Shown here: positions 1-7,714 of the stretch, in pieces
Layout of the letters: every line of letters begins with the position of its first letter
How positions within the stretch are numbered: position 1 is the stretch's first letter
Origin: DATFQI01 sp963816955
GTDB taxonomy: Bacteria; Actinomycetota; Thermoleophilia; Solirubrobacterales; Solirubrobacteraceae
DNA length: 64,000 nt
Assembly: GCA_963816955.1 (NCBI GenBank)
Contig: CAWFME010000007.1
Coordinates: 1 to 64,000 of the forward strand
Direction of reading: 5' to 3'
The notes under the pieces: generated by a model
The model's input: the letters and a program-made list of their open reading frames with translations, nothing else
What the model was told of the DNA's origin: nothing
Databases searched by the model: none
Made by a program: the position numbers and the translations under genes

Positions 1-107
1 CGGGAAGATCGGCTGTTCGCGCCATGTTCCGCGGCGCTGCTTGACCGGGCGCCCTTTGCGCGGCGAGACTCAGTAAAGAAGTCCGTCGACCAACAGGGAG
101 CTGCGCA

Positions 108-908
108 ATGCCGTCACTACCTCGGGTCCTTCAGACTGCGGGGCTGGCGCTCGCGGTCGCGCTGGTGTCGGCGGCGGGGGCGCGCGCGCAGGATCAAGCG
201 CCGGTGGCGTGCGGCAGCCGGCCCCCGGCAAGACCGTTCCGACCGTCGGGACGCTCGCGTTCTCGGCCGAGGCCTCCGACGCGGACCTGAACTTCAAGGA
301 CACTACGCCGGACCGGTTCATGCTGGTCTTCAAGGTCTCAGGCTGCTCGCTGAACACGGCCGACGGCGTCAACGTCCGCGTGCGCTCATCCGGCAGCTCG
401 CAGGAGGCTCTCGGCGAACCCTTCGCCGCACCGAAGGAGACGCTGCTGGTCGTCGAGGTGCCCGTCATCGATCCCGTCGAAGTTCGATCCCGGCGAGGTC
501 AAGCCGCTCGTGACCATCAGCGGCACGCCGGTCGCCGAGGTGGTCATGCGCGTGTCGATGAAGCGCAAGGAGCCCTTGCTCTGGTGGCCGGCCATCATCG
601 GCACGCTGGGATGGCTCGCCGGACTGATCGCCGCCACGTTCACGGCGAGGCTCGCGGTCACGCGGGCCGAGTGGCACCCTGCCTGGCTGGTATCGTGAGC
701 GGAGCGTCGTTCGTCGCGGCCGGCTCCCCTTCAAGGTCGGCTACCTGGACGTCGATACTTGGGCCCTGACTCTCACGTCTGCGGTGAACTGGGCCTCGCC
801 GTCGCGGCGGCCGCCGCAGGAGGGTCGACCACCGGCCCGCTGGGGAAAGCCATCGTCGCCAGGGTCAAGAAACGCCGAAAGAAGAAGCCCACTCCCGCTG
901 CGGCGTGA
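108..908 (+). pseudogene. Frameshifted gene for a secreted, membrane-anchored protein
   Basis: No single frame covers this gene, but adjoining frames read like one protein. Frame A (from the ATG at 108) gives an Ala/Val-rich signal peptide ending near ARAQ. Another frame (about 209-480) gives a beta-rich extracellular stretch. The first frame resumes (about 510-695) with a hydrophobic segment containing LLWWPAIIGTLGWL, which is one transmembrane helix. A third frame holds about 730-790. The first frame returns to give an Ala/Gly stretch and a Lys/Arg-rich tail ending at the TGA at 906-908. At least four frame changes are needed. I do not recognise the family. It is either a decayed gene or a low-quality stretch near a contig edge. 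Confidence 0.5.
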
Positions 909-1256
909 GCGGCTCCGGCCGGGGCGTGCCGCGAGCCGCCATCGGGTACGCTTGGTCGCCCGCTACGTACACCACCCTCGTCGATCTGCCTGGGTCAGTG
1001 CCAGACGCGCACGTCGCCCGGCGTGGCCACGAAGTCGTCCAGGCGAAAGCGAGAGCGTCAGCCAGGGGGCGAGGTGCGTGCGCATGCGAGGCGTGGGATC
1101 GTGGGGGAGCGTCTCGAGGAAACTAGCACGACGCGTGGGATGGGGACGCCCCTTCGGGAGCGCGGGAACCTCGCCGTCCTGGGCCCGGCGGCGTGCCGGC
1201 TGCCGCGCCGCGGCTCGAGCGGCACTGAGTCGCTACCGCGTGAAGTCAACACTGAG

Positions 1257-1301
1257 CGTGGGCCCCTTCGGCGTGCGTATCGCACCACGAAAGGGCCCAC
1301 G
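1257..1301. other. Large nested hairpin
   Basis: The arm CGTGGGCCC (1257-1265) pairs with GGGCCCACG (1293-1301). After one mismatch, TTCG (1267-1270) pairs with CGAA. Inside the loop, GTGCG (1273-1277) pairs with CGCAC (1281-1285) around TAT. The nested stem totals about 18 pairs. There is no T-tract, so a classical intrinsic terminator is not supported. It could be a structured RNA, a stalled-fork element or a remnant of a mobile-element end. Confidence 0.5.
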
Positions 1302-1458
1302 GTCTCGCGCTCTCGCTTTCGCGTGGTAGCAGCAGCGTTGGCGCACGGGCCGTAGACGACCTTCGGTGGGTGGCACGAAAGGGCGCTTCGGGCCGGGGAG
1401 CTTTTCGGGCGCCTGAGTGGCGGGTTCGGAGTGCCGCGGGATGGGACGAAAAAGTCCA

Positions 1459-1490
1459 CGGCGGGTTCCATTTCGTGACAGGACCCGCCG
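1459..1490. other. GC-rich hairpin downstream of the cupin gene
   Basis: CGGCGGGT (1459-1466) pairs with ACCCGCCG (1483-1490), and CC/GG extends the stem past a one-base bulge. The loop is about 11 bases. It lies about 40 bases beyond the stop of the minus-strand cupin gene, where a transcription end would be expected, but no T-tract follows on either strand. Confidence 0.4.
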
Positions 1491-1529
1491 CCCGGGACGT
1501 CTAGCCCTCGGTTGTTCGCAGCGCCGCGC

Positions 1530-2051
1530 CTAGTTCGGGCCAGGGAGCAGGCTTGCGATGCGGGCCAGGGCCTTCATCGGGAGCCGTTCGCGCTTGCGGC
1601 CTGGTGCCAGCGTCTCGTCGAAGTCGAGCATCACCTTCGACAGGTAGAGCGCTATGCGCGGGTCGCGCCTTCGGGTGATGCCCGCCTCGCTCAGGGTCGT
1701 GCAGGTGCGCTCGATGAAGTCCTCGAAGCGCATGGCCGGCCGGTGCCAGTTGCGGACGCGGACCTGCTGACCCGAGCGGTTGCGGAACGTGTGGAGGGCT
1801 CCGACCGGCACCACGGCTCGGTCACCTGGGCCGAGGGTGCGCCATGTGCCGTCGACGACGACGTCGAAGTGACCCTCGAGGACCTCGTACTCCTCGACCT
1901 GTTGCCGGTGGACGTGCGGGGGTGGCGGCACGCAGCCCGCCGGTAGGACGAACTCCATCTCCACGGACTCGCCGCCGGTCTCGGCTGCCGCTTGCCGCAC
2001 GACGTACACGCTGCCGTCCGGCATCCGGAACTGGTCGCCTGTCGAGGCCAT
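1530..2051 (-). CDS. Cupin-domain protein
   Basis: A 173-residue soluble protein with one conserved cupin barrel. Residues about 40-105 contain the metal-binding pattern PPPPHVHRQQVEEYEVLEG and then PVGALHTFRN, matching the two cupin motifs (His-x-His, Glu, His). The C-terminal 60 residues are helical with several Arg/Lys. Single-domain cupins of this kind are often sugar or small-molecule binding proteins or dioxygenases. The substrate cannot be read from the sequence. The gene is divergent from the acetyltransferase at 2100, with 48 bases between the two starts, so promoters are probably shared or back to back. The ATG start at 2051 gives a natural N-terminus (MASTGDQFRMPDG). Confidence 0.8.
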   Translation of the reverse strand: MASTGDQFRMPDGSVYVVRQAAAETGGESVEMEFVLPAGCVPPPPHVHRQQVEEYEVLEGHFDVVVDGTWRTLGPGDRAVVPVGALHTFRNRSGQQVRVRNWHRPAMRFEDFIERTCTTLSEAGITRRRDPRIALYLSKVMLDFDETLAPGRKRERLPMKALARIASLLPGPN

Positions 2052-2099
2052 GCCGCGAACCTAACCCATCCGTCAGTCGCGATAATCGGCGCGAGTGCG

Positions 2100-2639
2100 A
2101 TGCTGCAAGGACGGCTGATCCACCTTCGGACGGTTCGCGAGGCCGACCTCGACGCGCTGTATGCCGCGCACGCGAACATCGCGGACCGGGGGCCTCACTT
2201 TCCGCTCGGCGTGCTCTCCGAGCCCGCCTTTCGCCGCGAGTTCGCCGAGCACGGCTTCTGGCAGCGCGACGAGGGCACGCTCCTGATCATCGCCCCGGAC
2301 GGCGGGGAGATCGCGGGCCACATCGAGTTCTTCAAGCCGGTCGACTACTGGGACGCGTTCGAGCTCTCCTACCAGCTCTACGGAGACCGCTTCGCGGGCC
2401 GGGGCTATGCGACCGAAGCCGTCCAGCTCCTGGTGGACTATCTGTTCGCGGCGAAGCAGCGCCATCGCATCCACCTCGTGATCGTTCCCGAGAACGCCGC
2501 CTCCCGGCACATCGCGGAGAAGTGCGGGTTCGTGCTGGAAGGCACGGTTCGCGGCGCGTTCTTCAACGACGGCCGCAACCAGGACGTCCTGCTCTACTCG
2601 CTTCTGCGGACCGATCCGCGTCCCTGGTCAGGAGGGTGA
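2100..2639 (+). CDS. GNAT-family N-acetyltransferase (RimJ/RimL type)
   Basis: A 179-residue protein starting MLQGRLIHLRTVREADLDAL, the usual first strand and helix of RimJ/RimL-like GNAT enzymes. The acetyl-CoA binding region is visible as FAGRGYATEAVQLLVDYLF, and the later strand and helix read RHIAEKCGFVLEGTVR. Such enzymes transfer acetyl groups from acetyl-CoA to protein N-termini or small amines. The acceptor is not predictable. I chose the ATG at 2100 because an upstream in-frame start (1992) would overlap the divergent cupin gene and adds unrelated sequence. Its last 46 bases overlap the 3' end of the convergent LysR gene. Confidence 0.82.
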   Translation: MLQGRLIHLRTVREADLDALYAAHANIADRGPHFPLGVLSEPAFRREFAEHGFWQRDEGTLLIIAPDGGEIAGHIEFFKPVDYWDAFELSYQLYGDRFAGRGYATEAVQLLVDYLFAAKQRHRIHLVIVPENAASRHIAEKCGFVLEGTVRGAFFNDGRNQDVLLYSLLRTDPRPWSGG

Positions 2640-3508
2640 GCTGCCGAGCTGGCGGCCTCGGCGAGGGCTTGCAGGAGGGCGGCGGTGGCGGGCGGGTCGG
2701 GCGGCTCGCCGTAGGTCGCGGCGTAGATGTGGCGCTTCGAGCCGGGCAGCTCGGTGGCGACGACGCCGTCGATGTGGTGGGCGCGCAGGGAGAGGCCGGT
2801 CTGGGTCGCGACCCCGAGGCCGGCGGAGACGAGCGCCTGCATCACGACCATGTCGTCCGAGCTGTAGCCGATCCGCGGGTCGAACCCGGCGTCGGCGCAC
2901 ATGGTCAGCAGGTGGCTGCGGCAGCGCTCGCAGCCGGCGATCCACGTCGCGTCGTGGAGGCCGGCCAGGGACGGTTCGCTGCGCGGTGCGAGCACGTACA
3001 CCGGGTCGTCGAGCAGGTGGTGCAGGCGGACGCCGGCCGGCTCGGACTCGGTCTCGTCGTAGCGGAAGATGATCGCGACCTCGACGTGGCCGGTGCGCAG
3101 CAGCTCGATCGCCTCGGGCGGGTGCGTGTCGGTCAGGTTGATCTCCAGCCCCGGATGCCTGGCTGCCAGGAGCCTCGCCGCGGCCGGCACGAGCGTTCCG
3201 ATCGCCGAGGCGAAGCCGGCCAGGCGCACCCGGCCGGCGGTCAGGCCCACGTGGGCGGACAGCTCCGCGCCGGCGGCGTCGATCCGCCCGATGATCTCGG
3301 CGGCGCGGTCGGCCAGCAGCTCCCCGGCCGGAGTGAGCCGGATCCCGCGGCCGACCCGCTGCAGCAGCTGTGCGCCGGTCTCGGACTCGAGGCGGGCGAG
3401 GTGGTGGGTGACCGACGGCTGGGAGTAGTGCAGCTCCTTCGCCGCCGCGGTGACCGATCCGTGCCGCGCGACGGCATCGATCACGCGCAAACGGGTGACG
3501 TCAAGCAT
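2594..3508 (-). CDS. LysR-family transcriptional regulator
   Basis: A 304-residue regulator. Residues 1-60 form the winged helix (MLDVTRLRVIDAVARHGSVT, SQPSVTHHLARLE), and the rest is the two-lobe effector domain beginning about residue 90 (GRVRLAGFASAIG). It is divergent from the cysteine-dioxygenase-like gene at 3583, the usual LysR layout of regulator facing target. A perfect inverted repeat with T-N11-A spacing (3506-3530) lies in the shared promoter and overlaps this gene's own start codon, which suggests autorepression. The effector is unknown; a sulfur or thiol compound is a guess from the neighbour. Its 3' end overlaps the convergent acetyltransferase gene by 46 bases. Confidence 0.9.
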   Translation of the reverse strand: MLDVTRLRVIDAVARHGSVTAAAKELHYSQPSVTHHLARLESETGAQLLQRVGRGIRLTPAGELLADRAAEIIGRIDAAGAELSAHVGLTAGRVRLAGFASAIGTLVPAAARLLAARHPGLEINLTDTHPPEAIELLRTGHVEVAIIFRYDETESEPAGVRLHHLLDDPVYVLAPRSEPSLAGLHDATWIAGCERCRSHLLTMCADAGFDPRIGYSSDDMVVMQALVSAGLGVATQTGLSLRAHHIDGVVATELPGSKRHIYAATYGEPPDPPATAALLQALAEAASSAAHPPDQGRGSVRRSE

Positions 3509-3530
3509 TCATCAACCCTATCTATGAATG
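3506..3530. promoter_or_regulatory. LysR-type operator (T-N11-A inverted repeat)
   Basis: CATTCAT (3506-3512) and ATGAATG (3524-3530) are perfect inverted repeats separated by exactly 11 bases, which is the canonical LysR-type box geometry. The left arm contains the regulator's start codon (complement of 3506-3508). The right arm lies about 53 bases upstream of the ATG at 3583. AT content here is much higher than in the surroundings. Confidence 0.7.
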
Positions 3531-3582
3531 AGCACGAAAGTTGGCATTGGACGTATGAGTCGATCGGGCCCAAGCTGTGGTC

Positions 3583-4095
3583 ATGACCGCCACGCAGATC
3601 CGCCCCGCCGCAGAGCTGAGCCGACTCGTCGCCGGTGTCCGTGCCGCCGTGGACACGGGGGCCGCCTGGCCCGAGACCGCCCAGCTCGTCGCCGAGCAGC
3701 TCCGCCGCAACCTGCCCGGCCCGGACGTCCTGACGGCCGAGCAGCGTGCCGGCTCCCCGGACAGCTACTCCGGCCACACCCTCTACGTCGAGCCCGACGG
3801 CGCGTTCTCGATCGTCGGCCTGGTCTGGCGGCCGGGCCAGATCACGCGCATCCACGACCACGTCACCTGGTGCGTCTTCGGGGTCATCCAGGGCGTCGAG
3901 CACGAGGAGCTCTTCGACGCCGATCTCAACCTGATCGGCGAGAGCGACAATTACACCGGCGACGTCAGCGGCTTCGCGCCGCCCGGCGACATCCACCGCG
4001 TCCACAACACGGCAGACTCGACCGCGATCTCGATGCACATCTACGGGACCGACGTCACGCGCATCGGCTCCAGCGCCCGCCGCTACTACGACTGA
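3583..4095 (+). CDS. Cysteine dioxygenase-like (thiol dioxygenase) cupin protein
   Basis: A 170-residue protein of the cysteine dioxygenase / 3-mercaptopropionate dioxygenase type. The iron ligands are visible as ITRIHDHVTWCVFGVI (His-x-His) in the middle and PPGDIHRVHNT (His) near residue 140. These enzymes oxidise a thiol to a sulfinate with O2 and Fe(II). Which thiol is used cannot be told. The ATG at 3583 is preferred over the GTG two codons upstream because it gives MTATQIRPAAEL. It is divergent from the LysR gene and is followed 12 bases later by a RibD-type reductase, so the two may be co-transcribed. Confidence 0.8.
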   Translation: MTATQIRPAAELSRLVAGVRAAVDTGAAWPETAQLVAEQLRRNLPGPDVLTAEQRAGSPDSYSGHTLYVEPDGAFSIVGLVWRPGQITRIHDHVTWCVFGVIQGVEHEELFDADLNLIGESDNYTGDVSGFAPPGDIHRVHNTADSTAISMHIYGTDVTRIGSSARRYYD

Positions 4096-4106
4096 AGAGG
4101 AGCAGC

Positions 4107-4748
4107 ATGTCACTCGTCCGCGTCCACAACTTCTCCATCTCGCTCGACGGCTTCGGCACCGGTGAGCCGCAGAGCCTGGAGGCGCCGTTCGGCCACGCCG
4201 GCGAGCGCCTGCACGGTTGGATGTTCGAGACCAGGTGGTGGCGCGAGCCCGACAAGGCCGGTAATGGCGGCGGCGTCGACGACGTCTTCGCCCAGCAGAA
4301 CGCGTCGGGCATCGGAGCCGAGATCATGGGCGCGAACAAGTTCGGGCCGCCCGGCTGGCACGAGGACCCGGAGTGGAAGGGCTGGTGGGGTCCCAACCCG
4401 CCGTTCCACAGCCCGGTCTTCGTCCTCACCCACCACCCGCGCTCCCCGATCGAGATGGAGGGCGGCACGACGTTCCACTTCGTGGACGCCTCGCCCGCCG
4501 AGGCGCTCGAGACGGCCCGCGAGGCCGCGAACGGCCAGGACGTCCGCCTCGGCGGAGGCGCCGCGGTGATCCGCGACTTCCTCGCCGCCGGGCTCGTCGA
4601 CCACATGCACGTCGTGGTGGTCCCGATCCTGCTCGGCCGAGGATCGCGTCTCTGGGACGGGCTGGAGGCCCTCGAGGAGCGCTACGCGATCGAGGCGACG
4701 CCCTCGCCCAGCGGCGTCACGCACCTGACGTTCTCCCGCATCGGCTAG
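4107..4748 (+). CDS. Dihydrofolate reductase family protein (RibD C-terminal type)
   Basis: A 213-residue protein of the RibD-C/DHFR-like fold. The N-terminus MSLVRVHNFSISLDGFGTG matches the first strand and the SLDG motif of this family. Later features are EIMGANKFGPPGW (nucleotide-binding region), FVLTHHPR, RLGGGAAVIRDFLAAGLVD and MHVVVVPILLGRGSRLW, a typical C-terminal strand order. Members bind NADPH, and their physiological substrates are mostly unknown. It starts 12 bases after the dioxygenase-like gene behind an AGGAG-like ribosome site (4097-4103). Its stop codon shares a CTAG with the convergent exporter gene. Confidence 0.85.
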   Translation: MSLVRVHNFSISLDGFGTGEPQSLEAPFGHAGERLHGWMFETRWWREPDKAGNGGGVDDVFAQQNASGIGAEIMGANKFGPPGWHEDPEWKGWWGPNPPFHSPVFVLTHHPRSPIEMEGGTTFHFVDASPAEALETAREAANGQDVRLGGGAAVIRDFLAAGLVDHMHVVVVPILLGRGSRLWDGLEALEERYAIEATPSPSGVTHLTFSRIG

Positions 4749-5719
4749 TGCGGGGCCGGCACGGCCGGCTCGTCGCCGGGGTCGGGCGGGGGCGCTCCGC
4801 GGGTCTGGATGACGATCGCGGCGATGACGATCGCCCCTCCGATCAGCGTGGCCGTGGAGGGGCGCTCGTCGAGCGCGAGCCAGACCCAGAGCGGGCCGAG
4901 GACGACCTCGAGCAGCGTGATGAGGCCGACCTGCGCGGCCGGGATGAGGCGGGCGCCGACGGTGAGCAGGGCGAAGCCGAGGCCGATCTGGCCGATGCCG
5001 AGGGTGGCGAGCCAGCCGGTGTCGTCGGCGGCGATCGTGTCCGGGCTGGCGAAGGGGAGAAAAACGATGACGAGGATCACCTGGGAGAGGCAGGTGGCCG
5101 GGGCCATCGAGACGTCGTGGCGCCAGCGGGTGATGACGACCATCGCCGCGAAGGAGAGCGCCGCGAGGAAGGCGAGAGCGTCGCCCGTGAGGCTCCCTTC
5201 GCCCGGCGCGCCGAGCATGAGCGTGATGCCGGCCAGGGCAAGGGCCATCGCGGAGGCGGTGCGGCGGGTGATCGGCTCCCCGAGGGTGACCCGGGCCAGC
5301 AGGGCGGCGAGGACCGGCGCGACGGCGAGGATGAACAGGACCCGGGCCACGCTCGAGTGGTTGAGCGCGCCGATGAAGGCGCCCGACGCTGTCGCGACGC
5401 AGAGCGCCACGGCGACGCCCGCCAGGCCGACGGAGCGGAAGGCCTGCAGCGTCCGGCCGCGCTCGACGACGGCGACGTAGACCAGCAGCGCGGCGCCCGC
5501 GAAGACGGCCCGGCCGAGGACCTGGGTCGGCGTGTCGAGCGTGAGCTGGCGCTGCAGGACGCCGGCGGTCGACCACGCGATCGCGGCGAGGGCGACGTAG
5601 ATCTGCCCGCGCCGCTGGCGCTGCGAGGTCTCGAGCGCCAGCGTCGCTGCGGTCACGCCGTCAATAGATAGCGCGCGGTGGCGTTCCTGCTCGGCGATCA
5701 GGCCGTTCCGTAATGCCAA
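4745..5719 (-). CDS. EamA/DMT-family permease
   Basis: About 324 residues with some ten hydrophobic helices arranged as two EamA repeats (residues about 40-170 and 185-310). The second repeat ends with LLEVVLGPLWVWLALDERPS, a hallmark of DMT metabolite exporters (Glu before the last helices). It probably exports a metabolite or amino acid. The first 35 residues are polar and may not be translated; internal GTG codons downstream of the ATG at 5719 are alternatives. The gene is convergent with the reductase, sharing the CTAG at 4745-4748. Confidence 0.8.
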   Translation of the reverse strand: MALRNGLIAEQERHRALSIDGVTAATLALETSQRQRRGQIYVALAAIAWSTAGVLQRQLTLDTPTQVLGRAVFAGAALLVYVAVVERGRTLQAFRSVGLAGVAVALCVATASGAFIGALNHSSVARVLFILAVAPVLAALLARVTLGEPITRRTASAMALALAGITLMLGAPGEGSLTGDALAFLAALSFAAMVVITRWRHDVSMAPATCLSQVILVIVFLPFASPDTIAADDTGWLATLGIGQIGLGFALLTVGARLIPAAQVGLITLLEVVLGPLWVWLALDERPSTATLIGGAIVIAAIVIQTRGAPPPDPGDEPAVPAPH

Positions 5720-5797
5720 AGGCCAGCTCGAATCTTGCAGATCGGGAACGACGCGGATAGCGTCGCTTGGTCAGCACTTCGGCAAGTGAGGCCACGG

Positions 5798-7714
5798 ATG
5801 AGCCGGACCCGCCGTACCAGCGCCGTGCTCGTGCTCGGGCTGCTGCTCGCGGTCGCGGCGGCGCCCGTCGCGCAGGCTGCGCGGCCCGGCCCCACCGCCG
5901 AGGACTCCCAGCGCAAGAAGAAGAAGCGCGTGCGCTGCAAGGCCGGGCAGATCAAGGAGCGCGTCAAGGTCGGCAAGCGCACGAGGACGCGCTGCGTGGC
6001 GGTGAAGCGCGCCTGGCCGGCGCCCAAGCCGGTCGACATGCGCACGGAGAGCACGAGCTACGTGCTCGGGGCCAACTTCGCCAAGGTGCGCGACCGGCGC
6101 GGGCGCAAGGCGAAGTCGCTCCCCAAGCTCCTCAAGCGCGTCCATCCGCGCGCCGGGCAGGCGCTGAAAGCGGCCATGAAGGCCGGCCTCGCCAGGATGG
6201 ACGCCCGCGCGACCGTGAGCCAGGCCGGAGCCGGATGCGGAGGGCCGTCCGCGACCGTGAGCAGCACGTTCAACGCCGGCGGGGGTCAGAGCGTCGACCT
6301 GACCATGACCGGCGGTCCCGACGCCAGCCTGCAGCTTGGACTCGAGAGCAACCAGGGCGGCAGGAAGGCCCGGATCGAGATCGAGTTCCCGGGCTGCGAG
6401 AGCCACAACTTCGAGACGTGCCCGACCGCGGAGGGCATCCTCCGCGGGGAGGACAACCGGAGGATCGGCGTCAAGGCGACTCTCACCGACGGGGGCACCG
6501 TGGTCTGGTCGCAGGGCATCCGGCTCGAGGGCAAGACGACGTTCCGCGGCGTGGTCGACGACAACGCCGAACTCGACTTCTTCGAGCCCCACAACACCGA
6601 GGTCGGGACGCTCACCCTGGGCGGCGCCAACCGCGGGTTCTCGCCCATGTCGATCCGCATGCTGGTGCAGCGCATCACGCGCGTGGAGTACCCCGAGCGC
6701 ACCTACCAGATCGGGCCGAGCACCGTGAACGCCACGATCACGAGCCCGGACCTCGCCGGCGCCCAGCTCACGGCCACCGAGCACGAGATCGAGCGCGGCA
6801 TGCGCGAGCAGGCCGACTCGCAATACCGGGACATCATTGACAAGGGGATCAGGAAGTTCGACGCGGCGGAGACCCACTGGAATGGCGAGAACGCGTGCGC
6901 CTCGATCGCCTTCACGCCGGCACCGGGCTCCAAGACGCTGCATCGCGGCGAGCGGGGCAGCCTCGACGCCCGCACCGACGCCAAGCCCGGCGGCTCCCCG
7001 GAGCGCGCCACGTGGACGCTCGCCGGCTCCGGGAACGCGCTCTTCTCGCCCGCAGGCGCGGCCTCGAACCCCGCGAGCTTCACGCACGGCCCGCCGCTGG
7101 ACGTCTCCTTCCAGGTCCCGATCACGGCCGTCCTGCGGTCGGTCTCGAAGGCGGGCGTCGCGCAGGCGACGTGGTCGCAGCCGACGGAGGGCGACCCTCC
7201 CATCAACCGCATCGAGGGCACGATCGGCGGAACGCAGAACAACAACGGCTCGGTCCTCAGCTGGAGCGGGACCGCTGCCTACGTGCGCTCCCTGCCCGGG
7301 CCGGGAGCGGACGGGCTCTTCAGCCTGCAGGCGAGCCAGTACATGGTCACCGCCTCCGGCCGCGACGGATCGGGCCTGACCACGTGCACCCAGTCCGGCA
7401 CGAAGACGGTGACGGGCGGCAGCGGGCAGATCGACGTCAGCGGGACGCCGCCCGACCTCGACCCGCCGTACACCTACACGGGCAACCTGCTCGGCCCGCC
7501 GATGGAGGCCTCGACGATGAAGGTGACCCTGTCCGGCTGCCCGCCGGGGGCCGACGAGTACGAGGGGGAGCAGGTCGACGTCGTCATGGCCTTCTCGGCG
7601 TTCGACGTGGAAGACCAGGTGTCCGGCGACGGCATGGCCTTCGCGGGCTCGCGGATCGAGAGCTTCGGTGCGCTGAGCGTGACTTGGAACTGGAACCTGA
7701 CTGGAGCGCCATGA
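5798..7714 (+). CDS. Large secreted protein of unknown function
   Basis: A 638-residue protein with a clear signal peptide: MSRTRRTSAVLVLGLLLAV followed by an Ala-X-Ala site near residue 28. A strongly basic stretch (RKKKKRVRC and neighbours) follows. The rest is Gly/Ser/Thr-rich and beta-like with scattered Cys, and includes a region resembling an Ig-like or beta-sandwich surface protein (TWTLAGSGNALFSPAG). I recognise no catalytic motif. The start at ATG 5798 is chosen because an upstream in-frame ATG at 5735 would put 21 polar residues before the signal peptide. It overlaps the next gene by ATGA (7711-7714), so the two are translationally coupled. Confidence 0.72.
   Translation: MSRTRRTSAVLVLGLLLAVAAAPVAQAARPGPTAEDSQRKKKKRVRCKAGQIKERVKVGKRTRTRCVAVKRAWPAPKPVDMRTESTSYVLGANFAKVRDRRGRKAKSLPKLLKRVHPRAGQALKAAMKAGLARMDARATVSQAGAGCGGPSATVSSTFNAGGGQSVDLTMTGGPDASLQLGLESNQGGRKARIEIEFPGCESHNFETCPTAEGILRGEDNRRIGVKATLTDGGTVVWSQGIRLEGKTTFRGVVDDNAELDFFEPHNTEVGTLTLGGANRGFSPMSIRMLVQRITRVEYPERTYQIGPSTVNATITSPDLAGAQLTATEHEIERGMREQADSQYRDIIDKGIRKFDAAETHWNGENACASIAFTPAPGSKTLHRGERGSLDARTDAKPGGSPERATWTLAGSGNALFSPAGAASNPASFTHGPPLDVSFQVPITAVLRSVSKAGVAQATWSQPTEGDPPINRIEGTIGGTQNNNGSVLSWSGTAAYVRSLPGPGADGLFSLQASQYMVTASGRDGSGLTTCTQSGTKTVTGGSGQIDVSGTPPDLDPPYTYTGNLLGPPMEASTMKVTLSGCPPGADEYEGEQVDVVMAFSAFDVEDQVSGDGMAFAGSRIESFGALSVTWNWNLTGAP

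Larger units (their letters stand above)
909..1529. other. About 620 bases without a convincing gene
   Basis: ORFs here have no recognisable protein character, and the plus and minus reading frames look equally arbitrary. The visible structure is two strong inverted repeats (1257-1301 and 1459-1490), listed separately. I find no tRNA-like cloverleaf and no direct-repeat array. The stretch lies between a broken gene and a convergent cupin gene, so it could be the residue of deleted genes, or it could encode a structured RNA. Confidence 0.5.

Noticed and set aside
784..1329. ORFs in the 0.8-1.4 kb region as genes
   Set aside because: Arg/Ser/Pro-rich translations without start context or family features, overlapping each other in several frames.
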